A DNA stretch of 64,000 nt from positions 248,001 through 312,000 of the forward strand of contig WPHV01000007.1 in assembly GCA_009744235.1 (NCBI GenBank), given 5' to 3'. Every line of letters begins with the position of its first letter. Positions within the stretch are counted from its first letter, which is position 1. Shown here piece after piece: positions 44,777-53,756 of this stretch. The stretch is from Gillisella vitis (GTDB lineage: Bacteria; Pseudomonadota; Alphaproteobacteria; Rhizobiales; Rhizobiaceae). The translations under genes and the position numbers were made by a program. Below the pieces are notes generated by a model. It was not told where the DNA came from, did no database searches, and worked only from the letters and a program-made list of their open reading frames with translations.

Positions 44777-45631
44777 ATGAAACTGGCAAGATTTATTGTC
44801 GAGGGAAAGCCTCGACTCGGTAAAGTCGTGGGCTCTGAGATCATTGATCTGAGTTCCGCAGCTCCTGAATGCGGAAGCTCAATGAAGGCGCTGATTGAGC
44901 GGTTGGATGAATTAAGACCGGCTTTCGAAGCGCTTGATGGCCCTTCTTTTGTTTTGGCAGATGTTCAGCTTGCTGCACCAATCACCGATCCCAGGAAGTT
45001 TCTCGCGATCGGAATGAACTACAGGGCCCATGCCGAGGAAGCGGCAGCTGCAGGAATACCCACGCCAAAGTCACAATTGTGGTTCAACAAACAGGTGACC
45101 TGCATCAATGGACCCTATGACGATGTGGTGCTGCCCAGCGTCTCCGAAAAGGTCGATTATGAAGCTGAGCTGGGTTTTATCATTGGCAAACGGTGCCGCC
45201 ATGTGAAGCGCGAAGACGCGCAATCGGTGATCGCCGGGTATTTCGTGGCCAATGATGTCACCGCCAGAGACTGGCAGTTCCGCTCACCGACCTATACGCT
45301 CGGCAAGAGCTTTGACACCCACGGCCCCATCGGCCCCTGGATCACGACGGCAGACGAAGTTCCAGATCCGCACAATTTGACGCTATCTCTCTCGCTGAAT
45401 GGCGAGGAAAGACAGCGCACGTCTACGGGCGACATGATCTACGATATCTGGGATCAGATTTCCTATCTCTCAACCGTTATGACTCTCGAACCGGGTGACA
45501 TCATCATAACCGGAACACCGTCCAATGTTGGGATTGCAACCGAAACCTTCATGAAGCCGGGCGATGTCGTTCGCGTCGAGGTAAACGGGTTGGGTTCAAT
45601 CGAAAACCGGTTCGTTGCCGAAGAGCGATAA
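44777..45631 (+). CDS. Fumarylacetoacetate-hydrolase-family protein
   Basis: A 284-residue FAH-fold enzyme: FLAIGMNYRAHAEEA, KQVTCINGPYDD, VDYEAELGFIIGKRCRHV (metal-binding glutamates), VANDVTARDWQF, GKSFDTHGPIGPW and GDIIITGTPSNVG. FAH-family enzymes hydrolyse, hydrate or decarboxylate ring-fission products of aromatic catabolism. AAGGAT precedes the ATG. It ends the unit with the decarboxylase-like gene (10 bp apart). Together with the extradiol dioxygenase it gives a plausible lower pathway. Confidence 0.9.
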   Translation: MKLARFIVEGKPRLGKVVGSEIIDLSSAAPECGSSMKALIERLDELRPAFEALDGPSFVLADVQLAAPITDPRKFLAIGMNYRAHAEEAAAAGIPTPKSQLWFNKQVTCINGPYDDVVLPSVSEKVDYEAELGFIIGKRCRHVKREDAQSVIAGYFVANDVTARDWQFRSPTYTLGKSFDTHGPIGPWITTADEVPDPHNLTLSLSLNGEERQRTSTGDMIYDIWDQISYLSTVMTLEPGDIIITGTPSNVGIATETFMKPGDVVRVEVNGLGSIENRFVAEER

Positions 45632-45680
45632 TCCATCAACGTTGATCGGCAGATAGCCGATTGAGATACTCCTGCCTTTA

Positions 45681-45715
45681 GGGTCTGTCTGGTTCAACCT
45701 GAACCGGCCAGACCC
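45681..45715 (+). terminator. Imperfect hairpin after the FAH-family gene
   Basis: The arms GGGTCTG (45681-45687) and CAGACCC (45709-45715), with inner TGGTTCA against TGAACC, form a 35-nt stem-loop with a few mismatches. No T run follows on the + side, so this may be a terminator of the catabolic unit or an mRNA-end structure. Confidence 0.5.
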
Positions 45716-45731
45716 TTGCAACCGCACGACC

Positions 45732-46002
45732 CTATGCCAGCTGAGAAAGCAGGCCCTCTTTCCTCATCACCCTGAATTTCTCCTGTGGGAACCGTAGACC
45801 GCAAGCAGCCGCTCCCTGCTGCTGTGGGCTGCACACCACGCGGCAATCGTTCCAGCAAGGGCAGTCCTGTGTCGTGCTCCAGACTGATGATCTGCCAGTT
45901 GATCACCGAGGCGGACATATTCAGTTTTTAAGCGGCTTCCCGGAAAGAACCAGCGAGGGCGAAGGCATCCAGCAGGATTACGGAAGAGGAGATGAGTTGC
46001 AT
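45732..46002 (-). pseudogene. Decayed LysR-family regulator, N-terminal fragment
   Basis: Read on the minus strand from an ATG at 46002, the frame gives LLDAFALAGSFREAA, a TAA stop, then KLNMSASVINWQIISLEHDTG and LPLLERLPRGVQPTAAG. This is the LysR winged-helix pattern (SQSAVSRQIKALE..GxPLFERxxRGVxLTAAG) with an internal stop. After the AAG the frame shifts, and KFRVMRKEGLLSQLA in another frame continues the linker helix before a stop. The effector domain is gone. It probably once regulated a neighbouring operon. Confidence 0.7.
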
Positions 46003-46109
46003 TTGGCGGCCCACCGTTTCATTTTCTCGAACGATAAAGCCGGAAAACTGTGCTTGTCATTCGACTTTTCATCGCGCACCTTCAAGCCGATTTTGCAAGG
46101 AGTATGACA

Positions 46110-46601
46110 ATGACGTTTTCGCCCGTGACCGGTCTCGATCACGAATACTTCCTTCGTCTCAGCTTCAAGGTCGCGCTGAGGGCCCAGGAAGCAGGCAACC
46201 ATCCTTTCGGTGCTATTCTGGTCGGGCCGGATGGTAAGGTGCTGATGGAACAGGAAAACGCCTATAACCCGACGCGCGACATGACGGGGCATGCAGAACG
46301 AGTTCTGATGACCCGCGCCTCGCAAGCCTACACGCCCGAACGTCTGAATCAATGCACCATGTACACGTCAGCCGAGCCTTGTGCTATGTGTGCCGGTGCG
46401 GCCTATTGGGCTGGGATTGGGCGGGTGGTTTTTGGTTTGAGCGAGAGCCAATTGAAGGCGATGACAGGCAATCATCCTGAAAATCCGACACTCGACCTGC
46501 CATGCCGTGTGGTTTTCGAGGCGGGCCAGCGCCGCGTCGAGGTTATCGGCCCTTTGCTGAGCGAGGAAGCCGCCAAATTGCATGACAATGCCTGGCGTTG
46601 A
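46110..46601 (+). CDS. Cytidine/guanine-deaminase-fold nucleobase deaminase
   Basis: A 163-residue zinc deaminase. The zinc site and catalytic glutamate are in TGHAERVLM (H-A-E) and AEPCAMCAGAAYWAGIGRVVFG (P-C-x-x-C). The length and the HPFGAILVGPDGKVL segment match the guanine/nucleoside deaminase group better than tRNA adenosine deaminase. The start at 46110 is preferred because AAGGAG lies 7-8 nt upstream; an ATG two codons earlier would touch that site. Stands alone, with a GntR gene converging on it. Confidence 0.87.
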   Translation: MTFSPVTGLDHEYFLRLSFKVALRAQEAGNHPFGAILVGPDGKVLMEQENAYNPTRDMTGHAERVLMTRASQAYTPERLNQCTMYTSAEPCAMCAGAAYWAGIGRVVFGLSESQLKAMTGNHPENPTLDLPCRVVFEAGQRRVEVIGPLLSEEAAKLHDNAWR

Positions 46602-46622
46602 TGGTTGGGAACTGTCTGGGGT

Positions 46623-47363
46623 TTACGTTGATGTGGGGACTGGCGATCCGGCTTGTGAAAGTGAATGACTGACGTTGCTTCCCGGTTTTGAAAAGAGGCC
46701 TTCAAAGGGGCCGTCTAGACGCAAAAGGAGATCACTCGTCTTGCGTAGATGCGCTTCAAGCCGGGAACATGCGAGTTCTGTGTCGCGCGCCAGGACGGCT
46801 TCAGCGATTTCAGCATGCTCAATGTCAACGTGACGGGGCTCTTTCATGAATGGGACCGCCATGCGTCTATATCGCTCGACCTGCCAGAACATGGAGTCGC
46901 GAAGCTTCAGCCACCAGCGACTATCGCATGCGAGAACCAAGGCATCATGGAATGCCGCATGAAGTTCAGTCCAGGCAGGACTAACGGTATTGCTGCGGTC
47001 AGGATCAGACATCGAGGTATGGTGCAGTTGATGGCTGATGTCTTTGATATGACCTTCCCAGGCCAAAGACCCCTTGGCTATCGATCGGCGAAGGCAGCGA
47101 AGTTCGATTTCTATCCGTACCTCGGTCAAATCCTGTAAATCTTCGATCGAGATCGGGGTAACATGAAATCCGCGCTGAGCCTCTGCGACAACCAGACCAT
47201 CTGATGTCAGACGCGCCAAAGCCTCTCGCACCGCCCCTGGGCTGACGCCAAGTTGCCGACACAAAGTATCGATCTTGAGCTTCGACCCAGGGATAAAGCG
47301 GCCGTTGAGCAAGTCGTGGCGCAGAACCTCATAGGTTTCGAGGGTGCGGGATCGTACTGTCAT
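46623..47363 (-). CDS. GntR-family regulator, FCD-type
   Basis: A 246-residue regulator: winged helix at residues 8-70 (YEVLRHDLLNGRFIPGSKLKIDTL, LGVSPGAVREALARLTSDGLVVAEAQRGFHVTPI), then a helical FCD domain with LHAAFHDALVLACDSRWWLKL and HAEIAEAVLARDTELACSRLEAHL. Its 5' end faces the peptide-type ABC operon across a 380-bp gap holding a family-A repeat; it may control that operon or the deaminase gene it converges on. Ligand unknown. Confidence 0.87.
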   Translation of the reverse strand: MTVRSRTLETYEVLRHDLLNGRFIPGSKLKIDTLCRQLGVSPGAVREALARLTSDGLVVAEAQRGFHVTPISIEDLQDLTEVRIEIELRCLRRSIAKGSLAWEGHIKDISHQLHHTSMSDPDRSNTVSPAWTELHAAFHDALVLACDSRWWLKLRDSMFWQVERYRRMAVPFMKEPRHVDIEHAEIAEAVLARDTELACSRLEAHLRKTSDLLLRLDGPFEGLFSKPGSNVSHSLSQAGSPVPTST

Positions 47364-47469
47364 CGCGACACTTCTATCTTATTTCCGTGAAAATATATTT
47401 TTCGAGGTTCTGTATATACGGAGCTAAAAGCACGCACAATCCGGAGGCCTTCATTGGTTTTTCTGATTC

Positions 47470-47594
47470 ATACCAAATCTCTGACATGCTCACGCATCCT
47501 CAACTTGAAGACATTGAAAATATCTCAAATGCATCAGATGCTTGAGATATTTTCACAAGGAATACGAAGAGTCATTTTTAATGAATCTTCGTAT
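47470..47594. repeat. Dispersed palindromic intergenic element, copy 2 (family A)
   Basis: A near-copy of 13742-13866 in the same orientation: both start ATACCAARTCTCTGACATGC, keep the two stems (GAAAATATCTCAA with TTGAGATATTTTC, and AATACGAAGA with TCTTCGTAT), and end at the same place. Only scattered substitutions and one extra base separate them. Here it lies between divergent genes, so termination is not its only possible role. Confidence 0.85.
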
Positions 47595-47701
47595 CAGAGA
47601 TCTCGCGCCCTCCAGGCAGTACGGCTTTTTGTTTTCAGTTCGTGCATCATCGCTAACAGGCATTGACAGGCCGTGACGTTCCGATAGTCTTTAATTATGA
47701 T

Positions 47702-47720
47702 CTGTATTGCGTAATTACAG
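47702..47720. promoter_or_regulatory. Candidate operator upstream of the peptide-type ABC operon
   Basis: CTGTATT and AATTACAG form an imperfect 19-bp palindrome (CTGTA/TACAG arms, 9-bp centre), ending 20 bp before the start of the binding-protein gene at 47741. It could be a repressor site for the IclR- or GntR-type regulators nearby. Support is structural only. Confidence 0.35.
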
Positions 47721-47740
47721 AATAATAAAAGGGGAACGTC

Positions 47741-49282
47741 ATGAAACGCAAATTGGGATTGCTGGCAACGCTGGCATTTGCACTTTTACCTGGACTTGCA
47801 CTTTTGCCGGGGCCTGGTCTGGCCCAAGACAAGGGCGGGGTCATCAACGTCGCAACCATCGGCGAGCCGCCAACACTGGACCCGATGGCCTCCACCGCCG
47901 ATCTGGTCGGCATGACCACACAGCATATGTTTGAAACGCTGTTTACCTTCGATGACAAATGGAATGTCATTCCGCTGTTGGCTGAGACCATGCCCACCAT
48001 CAGTGATGACGGCAAAACCTATGACATCACCTTGCGCTCGGGCGTGAAATTTCATGATGGCTCGGTGATGACATCCGCTGACGTAGTGGCCTCGATTGAG
48101 CGCTGGCTCGCAACCGCATCACGCGGCAAACAGGTTGTGGCCTATATCGACAAGGTGACCGCGCAGGGCGACAGTGCCATTCGCATCACGCTGAAAAAAC
48201 CTTACGCGCCACTGTTGTCGCTGCTGGCTTTCAACAATTCCGCAGCCGTGATCATTCCAAAATCCACCATTGCCGATCCTTTGACGAAATTCATCGGCAC
48301 TGGCCCCTATATGCTGAAAGAGCGCAAGCCAGACCAATATATCCAACTGGTGCGGTTTGATGGCTATGTGCCCAGAACCGATGCCGCGAACGGCTTTGGT
48401 GGTGCACGCAAAGCCATTCTCGACGAAATCCGCTTCATTCCCGTGCCAGATGCAAACACACGGCTTGAAGGCGCAGTCTCCGGTCAGTTTGACTACACAG
48501 ACTCACTCGCACCGGAAAGCTATGACCGCCTGAAAGGCTCAAAAGCCTCTGATCCCGTGGTGCTGAAGCCCTACGGTGCGCCGGTGTTTGTGATGAACAC
48601 CAAACAGGGCATCATGACTAGCAAGACCTTGCGTCATGCCGTGCAGGTAGCATTGAACCCGCAGGACATGCTGCTGGCCGCCTTTGGCAACCCGGAATTC
48701 TTTGCCGTTGATGGCGCGCTTTATCCTGAAGGCTATGTTTGGCACACCAAGGAAGGCATTGCCCGCTATGGCAGTGGCGACCCTGAAGCCGCCGCCAAGT
48801 TGATGAAAGAGGCGGGCTATGATGGCAAGCCAGTGCGCATTCTCACCAGCCGCCAATATGAATTTCACTACAAAATGGCGCAGGTGGCGGCGGAATATCT
48901 GAAAGCTGCGGGCTTCAAGGTTGATCTGCAAATCTATGATTGGGCCACGTTGACAACGCGCCGTGCCGATCCTGCCTTGTGGGATATTTTCATCACCCAC
49001 GGCCCGTTCCCGCCAGAGCCCGTGCTGAACGGCTGGATGTCGGATAGCTACCCCGGCTGGTGGTCGACGCCTGAAAAAACCAAGGCGATTGAGCCATTCA
49101 TTGCAGAATCTGATCCTGCCAAGCGCCAGAAGCTTTTCGCGGAGATTCAGAAGACCTTCTATGAGGATGCGCCGGTGTTCAAGGTGGGTGATTTCAATGC
49201 GCTCTCGGCCAAGGCCAAGACGCTTGAGGGCTTTCATCCATCGCCATGGCCTTACTTCTGGAATGTCAGCTCCAAGAAATAA
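47741..49282 (+). CDS. Family-5 ABC transporter substrate-binding protein (DppA/OppA type)
   Basis: A 513-residue periplasmic protein of solute-binding family 5. The N-terminus MKRKLGLLATLAFALLPGL is a signal peptide; a short in-frame duplication (LPGLALLPGPG) lengthens its hydrophobic part. Landmarks: GEPPTLDPMASTADLV, PLLAETMPTISDDGKTYDITLRSGVKFHDG, IGTGPYMLKE and GSGDPEAAAKLMKEAGYDG. Family members carry peptides, opines, nickel or oligosaccharides. It heads an operon with a GH1 glucosidase and DppB/DppC permeases, so a glycoside or amino-compound ligand is likely. Confidence 0.9.
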   Translation: MKRKLGLLATLAFALLPGLALLPGPGLAQDKGGVINVATIGEPPTLDPMASTADLVGMTTQHMFETLFTFDDKWNVIPLLAETMPTISDDGKTYDITLRSGVKFHDGSVMTSADVVASIERWLATASRGKQVVAYIDKVTAQGDSAIRITLKKPYAPLLSLLAFNNSAAVIIPKSTIADPLTKFIGTGPYMLKERKPDQYIQLVRFDGYVPRTDAANGFGGARKAILDEIRFIPVPDANTRLEGAVSGQFDYTDSLAPESYDRLKGSKASDPVVLKPYGAPVFVMNTKQGIMTSKTLRHAVQVALNPQDMLLAAFGNPEFFAVDGALYPEGYVWHTKEGIARYGSGDPEAAAKLMKEAGYDGKPVRILTSRQYEFHYKMAQVAAEYLKAAGFKVDLQIYDWATLTTRRADPALWDIFITHGPFPPEPVLNGWMSDSYPGWWSTPEKTKAIEPFIAESDPAKRQKLFAEIQKTFYEDAPVFKVGDFNALSAKAKTLEGFHPSPWPYFWNVSSKK

Positions 49283-49333
49283 GCGGGTTCTTACCCTTCC
49301 CGGTTTTTACCTTTCAAAGTGAAGCAATACATC

Positions 49334-50662
49334 ATGTCGAGATCCTTTCCTCCTGATTTTCTCTGGGGCGTGGCGGCCTCTGCCTTTCAAACGGAAGGTG
49401 CTGTCCATGCCGATGGGCGCGGACCCAGCGTGTGGGATGTTTACAGCCACACACCGGGCCGCACCACCAATGGCGATACCGCCGATATTGCCTGCGACCA
49501 TTACCACCGCTACCCGGAAGACATCGCGCTGATGCGCGGGCTTGGGGTGAAGGCCTATCGGCTTTCCACCGCATGGCCACGCATTTTTCCAACCGGCAGC
49601 GGGCAGGTGAATCAACGGGGATTGGATTTCTACGACCGGGTGATCGATCTTGCCTTGCATGAGGGGATTGAGCCGTGGATTTGCCTGCATCATTGGGACA
49701 TGCCTGTCGCCGTTGAAGACAACGGCGGCTGGCGCAATCGCGATACGGCGAAGATTTTCGCCGATTACGCCGCCGTTATCACCAGGCATTTTGGTGATCG
49801 GGTCAAACGTTTTGCGCCGATCAATGAACCGAATGTGATTCCATGGGTGGCCTACAATGTCGGGCGTCACGCGCCCGGCAAGCAGGATTATCCTTCCAGC
49901 CTTCAGGCTATCCACACGCTCAATCTTGCCCATGGTTATTCGGTATCAGCAGTGCGCGCAGAAGCACCACAAGCTGAGGTGGGCAATATTGTTTCCCTTG
50001 GCCCAGTGCGCCCACATTATGACGATGCGGCCCATGAAGAAGCGCGCATTCTGGGTGATTGTCTGTGGCGCAGGGTGACTGTTGATCCACTCTGGCTCGG
50101 CACCTACCCGGAGCCGATTGCCGATGCCATGCAGCCCTTCATTCAATCGGGTGACATGGACGCCATTTCGCAAAAAATGGATTTCTTCGGCCTCAATCAC
50201 TATAATCCGGTGTTTGTTGGCCCGAATAAAAACACCACTTTTGGCGTATCGGAAACAGCACCCCCAACAGGCATGGGACCACTCACCGATGTCAACTGGG
50301 TAGTTGATCCGGCGGCCTTTCTGGAGCAGATCCGCGATACCAGCGCCCGCTATGGCAAGCCAACCATTTACATTACTGAAAACGGTGCCTCCTACCCGGA
50401 TGCGCTTGGCCCAGACCGTAAGGTGATCGACAACGACCGCATCGCCTATTTCAACGGCTATTTGAATGCGCTGCTGGATGCGCTGGATGAGGGCCATGAC
50501 ATCAGAGGCTATTTCGCCTGGTCGCTGATGGATAATTTCGAATGGGGCCGTGGCTATTCCAAGCGGTTTGGCTTGGTTTACGTCGATTATCCCACCCTGC
50601 AACGCATTCCCAAACAATCTTACCATTGGCTCAGCGACGTGATTGCCGCCAATGCCCTATAA
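49334..50662 (+). CDS. Glycoside hydrolase family 1, beta-glucosidase type
   Basis: A 442-residue cytoplasmic enzyme. The acid/base E165 (FAPINEPN) and nucleophile E349 (YITENG) are intact, as are FLWGVAASAFQTEG and the C-terminal FAWSLMDNFEWGRGYSKRFGLVYVDY. It would release glucose or a related sugar from a beta-glycoside or phospho-free disaccharide. Its place between the binding protein and the permeases suggests that the imported ligand is glycosylated. The ribosome site before the ATG at 49334 is weak; a GTG at 49319 is an alternative. Confidence 0.92.
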   Translation: MSRSFPPDFLWGVAASAFQTEGAVHADGRGPSVWDVYSHTPGRTTNGDTADIACDHYHRYPEDIALMRGLGVKAYRLSTAWPRIFPTGSGQVNQRGLDFYDRVIDLALHEGIEPWICLHHWDMPVAVEDNGGWRNRDTAKIFADYAAVITRHFGDRVKRFAPINEPNVIPWVAYNVGRHAPGKQDYPSSLQAIHTLNLAHGYSVSAVRAEAPQAEVGNIVSLGPVRPHYDDAAHEEARILGDCLWRRVTVDPLWLGTYPEPIADAMQPFIQSGDMDAISQKMDFFGLNHYNPVFVGPNKNTTFGVSETAPPTGMGPLTDVNWVVDPAAFLEQIRDTSARYGKPTIYITENGASYPDALGPDRKVIDNDRIAYFNGYLNALLDALDEGHDIRGYFAWSLMDNFEWGRGYSKRFGLVYVDYPTLQRIPKQSYHWLSDVIAANAL

Positions 50663-50686
50663 ATCCAAGCGACGAGAGGGCAGATC

Positions 50687-51628
50687 ATGATCAGCTATAT
50701 CGTCAAGCGCCTGCTTGGCATGATTGTGGTGATGTTTCTGGTGGTGACCATTGTGTTCATCATCGTGCGCGTCACCCCCGGTGATCCCGCAGCCGTCATG
50801 CTGGGGCCGGATGCGTCAGCGCAAGATGTTGCCGATCTGCGCTCCAAACTGGGGCTGGATCAATCGCTGATCTCGCAATACGTGTTTTATATCGGGGCCT
50901 TGTTGACGGGTGATCTGGGCCGCTCGATCTTTCTGGATATGCCTGTGGGGGCAGCCCTGTTGCAACGGGCCGAGCCAACCTTTTTCCTCACCCTGTTTGC
51001 GCTGCTGATTGCCTGCGTGCTGGCGCTGCCCATTGGTATTTATGCCGCCTATCGACGCGGCTCATGGCTCGATCAAGCGGTGACGGCCATTGCCATGCTG
51101 GCGGCCAGCATTCCCAGCTTCTGGCTTGGTTTGATCCTCATGCAGTTCTTTGCGGTCAAGCTGCAACTATTTCCCGTCTCCGGTTACGGCGGGCCGGGAA
51201 CAAGTTTTCTGGAACGGATGTACCATCTGACTTTGCCCGCCATCGCATTGGGTCTGGTCTCATCATCCCTGATCCTGCGCTTTACCCGTGCCTCTATGCT
51301 GGATGTACTGGGCGATGATTTTGTGCGCACCGCCCGCGCCAAAGGCCTGCAAGAGCGGCATGTGGTGCTACGTCATGCGCTGAAGAACGCCTTGATCCCC
51401 ATCCTCACTGTGGTGGGGCTGACGGCGGCGGTGCTGATTTCCGGCGCGGTTGTCACCGAGACAGTGTTTGGCCTGCCCGGCATTGGCAGTCTCGTGGTCT
51501 CTGCTGTTTTGCGCCGCGATTATCCGGTTATCCAAGGGGCCTTGCTGGTGATTGCTGGTCTCTATGTGCTGGTGAATTTCGCCATTGATATGCTCTATCT
51601 GCTGATTGACCCGAGGGTGCGTTACTGA
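50687..51628 (+). CDS. ABC transporter permease (DppB type)
   Basis: A 313-residue inner-membrane permease with the DppB pattern: IVRVTPGDPAAVMLGPDAS near the N-terminus, PIGIYAAYRRGSWLDQ, and the cytoplasmic coupling loop DDFVRTARAKGLQERHVVLRHALKNALIPILTVVG (given in outline). Stop and the next start overlap (TGATG at 51626-51630), so the two permeases are translationally coupled. Confidence 0.92.
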   Translation: MISYIVKRLLGMIVVMFLVVTIVFIIVRVTPGDPAAVMLGPDASAQDVADLRSKLGLDQSLISQYVFYIGALLTGDLGRSIFLDMPVGAALLQRAEPTFFLTLFALLIACVLALPIGIYAAYRRGSWLDQAVTAIAMLAASIPSFWLGLILMQFFAVKLQLFPVSGYGGPGTSFLERMYHLTLPAIALGLVSSSLILRFTRASMLDVLGDDFVRTARAKGLQERHVVLRHALKNALIPILTVVGLTAAVLISGAVVTETVFGLPGIGSLVVSAVLRRDYPVIQGALLVIAGLYVLVNFAIDMLYLLIDPRVRY

Positions 51629-52509
51629 TGACCCAACCCATATCCTTTGAGAGCACACCCCCACCGCAATCAGAAACCTTGCGCTTTCTGCGCCGCCTTT
51701 TGCGCCGCAAGACCGTGGCGATTGGCCTATGCATTCTCGCCATCTTCGTGCTTCTGGCGGTGTTGGCACCGTGGATCGCCCCTTATTCGCCCTATAAACT
51801 TTCGATCATGAACCGGCTCAAACCGCCGAGCGGAATCTACTGGTTTGGCACGGATGAGTTTGGACGCGATGTATTTTCGCGTACGATTTATGCGGGGCGG
51901 CTCTCTCTGCTGGTTGGGGCCTCCGTCGTGGTGCTGTCATCGCTGATTGGCGTCACGCTTGGACTTCTCGCAGGCTTTTTTCACCGTCTGGACACCCCAA
52001 TTGCCCGGCTGATTGATGCGATGATGGCTTTCCCGGATATTCTTCTGGCCATCGCATTGGTAGCGGCGCTTGGGCCATCGCTCACCACCGTGATCATTGC
52101 CCTCTCAGTGGTCTATGCACCTCGCTTGGCCCGCATTGTGCGGGCTTCCACACTGGTGATCCGCGAGTTGCCCTATATCGAAGCGGCCCGTGCGCTTGGT
52201 ATTTCCACCACACACATCATGGTGCGGCATGTGCTGCGCAATCTGATGTCGCCCATTCTGGTGCAGGCTACATTTCTGTTCGCCAGCGCCATGCTGGCCG
52301 AGGCGGGCCTGTCGTTTCTGGGCGTTGGCGTCAGCCCGGAAATCCCTACCTGGGGCACCATGATTGCGGCTGGTCGGCAATATGTCGATCAGGCCGATTG
52401 GATGACGCTGTTTCCCGGCTTTGCCATCATTCTCTCTGTGATGTCGCTTCAGATCGTCGGTGACGGTTTGCGCGACATGCTCGACCCAAGACTGCAAAAG
52501 GATATTTGA
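51628..52509 (+). CDS. ABC transporter permease (DppC type)
   Basis: A 293-residue partner permease: a cytoplasmic N-terminus, LLAVLAPWIAPYSPY, WFGTDEFGRDVFSRTIYAGR and the coupling loop YIEAARALGISTTHIMVRHVL, all typical of DppC. No DppD or DppF ATPase gene follows; the next gene is an amidohydrolase starting 3 bp after the stop. The importer must borrow ATPases encoded elsewhere or be served by ones outside this window. Confidence 0.92.
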   Translation: MTQPISFESTPPPQSETLRFLRRLLRRKTVAIGLCILAIFVLLAVLAPWIAPYSPYKLSIMNRLKPPSGIYWFGTDEFGRDVFSRTIYAGRLSLLVGASVVVLSSLIGVTLGLLAGFFHRLDTPIARLIDAMMAFPDILLAIALVAALGPSLTTVIIALSVVYAPRLARIVRASTLVIRELPYIEAARALGISTTHIMVRHVLRNLMSPILVQATFLFASAMLAEAGLSFLGVGVSPEIPTWGTMIAAGRQYVDQADWMTLFPGFAIILSVMSLQIVGDGLRDMLDPRLQKDI

Positions 52510-52511
52510 CC

Positions 52512-53723
52512 ATGCTGCCACAGGAACAAGGCTTGGGCCTCCTGCTGTTGAAAAACCTGCGTCCTCTGGCCTTTGGCGAGACAACACCCCCGCAGGCCAT
52601 CGATATTTTGATCGGCGCGGATGGCAAGATCATCAAGGTCGGACAAAACATCGCCCTAACAGAAGATGCCGAAGTGATCGATGGCAAAGGGGCCTGGATT
52701 TCGCCCGGCTGGGTCGATCTGCACGTGCATATCTGGCATGGCGGCACGGATATTTCCATTCGCCCATCGGAATGCGGGGCCGAACGCGGCGTGACCACGC
52801 TGGTCGATGCAGGCTCTGCCGGAGAAGCCAATTTCCACGGTTTTCGCGAATATATAATCGAACCATCGCGGGAGCGGATCAAAGCCTTCTTGAACCTCGG
52901 CTCGATTGGTCTGGTGGCCTGCAACCGCGTGCCGGAACTGCGAGACATCAAGGATATTGATCTCGACCGCATTCTGGAATGCTACGCGGACAACAGCGAG
53001 CATATTGTTGGGCTGAAAGTGCGTGCCAGCCATGTTATTACCGGATCATGGGGCGTAACTCCGGTCAAACTCGGCAAGAAAGTCGCCAAAATCCTGAAAA
53101 TTCCAATGATGGTGCATGTTGGCGAACCACCCGCACTTTACGATGAAGTGCTGGAAATTCTAGGCCCCGGCGATGTCATCACCCATTGCTTTAACGGCAA
53201 GGCCGGGTCCAGCATTATGGAGGACGAAGACCTTTATAACCTCGCCGAGCGCTGTGCTGGCGAAGGAATCCGGCTGGATATCGGCCATGGCGGTGCCTCC
53301 TTCTCGTTCAAGGTGGCGGAAGCGGCCATCAAACGGGGGCTTTTGCCCTTTTCCATCTCCACCGATCTGCATGGGCATTCGATGAATTTTCCGGTTTGGG
53401 ATCTGGCCACCACCATGTCCAAGCTGCTCTCAGTGGGCATGCCGTTTGAGAAGGTGGTGGAGGCGGTCACCCATGCGCCAGCCTCCGTCATTCGGTTATC
53501 GATGCAGGATCGGCTGGTGCCGGGCGCAAAGGCGGATTTCACCATTTTCGATCTGGTCGATTCCGATCTCGAGGCAACAGATTCCAACGGCGATGTTGCC
53601 CGCCTGACCCAGTTGTTTGAGCCCCGCCATGCCGTGATTGGCCGCGAGGCCATTGCCGCCAGCCGCTACATTCCGCGCGCCCGCAAACTGGTGCGCCACA
53701 GCCATGGGTATTCGTGGCGTTGA
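52512..53723 (+). CDS. cog3964-type amidohydrolase (deacetylase-like)
   Basis: A 403-residue binuclear metal amidohydrolase: H71 and H73 (DLHVHIW), the probable carbamylated K168 (GLKVRAS), H201 (MMVHVGEPP), H224 (THCFNGK) and D284 (STDLHG). The pattern and length match the cog3964 group, once labelled dihydroorotase, of which an Agrobacterium member is reported to act on acetyl-mandelate-type esters. Together with the SelA-fold enzyme downstream it resembles pairs I know from amino-sugar-acid catabolism. Start at 52512 with AAGGAT upstream. Confidence 0.85.
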   Translation: MLPQEQGLGLLLLKNLRPLAFGETTPPQAIDILIGADGKIIKVGQNIALTEDAEVIDGKGAWISPGWVDLHVHIWHGGTDISIRPSECGAERGVTTLVDAGSAGEANFHGFREYIIEPSRERIKAFLNLGSIGLVACNRVPELRDIKDIDLDRILECYADNSEHIVGLKVRASHVITGSWGVTPVKLGKKVAKILKIPMMVHVGEPPALYDEVLEILGPGDVITHCFNGKAGSSIMEDEDLYNLAERCAGEGIRLDIGHGGASFSFKVAEAAIKRGLLPFSISTDLHGHSMNFPVWDLATTMSKLLSVGMPFEKVVEAVTHAPASVIRLSMQDRLVPGAKADFTIFDLVDSDLEATDSNGDVARLTQLFEPRHAVIGREAIAASRYIPRARKLVRHSHGYSWR

Positions 53724-53756
53724 AATGCATTCGATAATTCTAGAACTGGAAACCGC

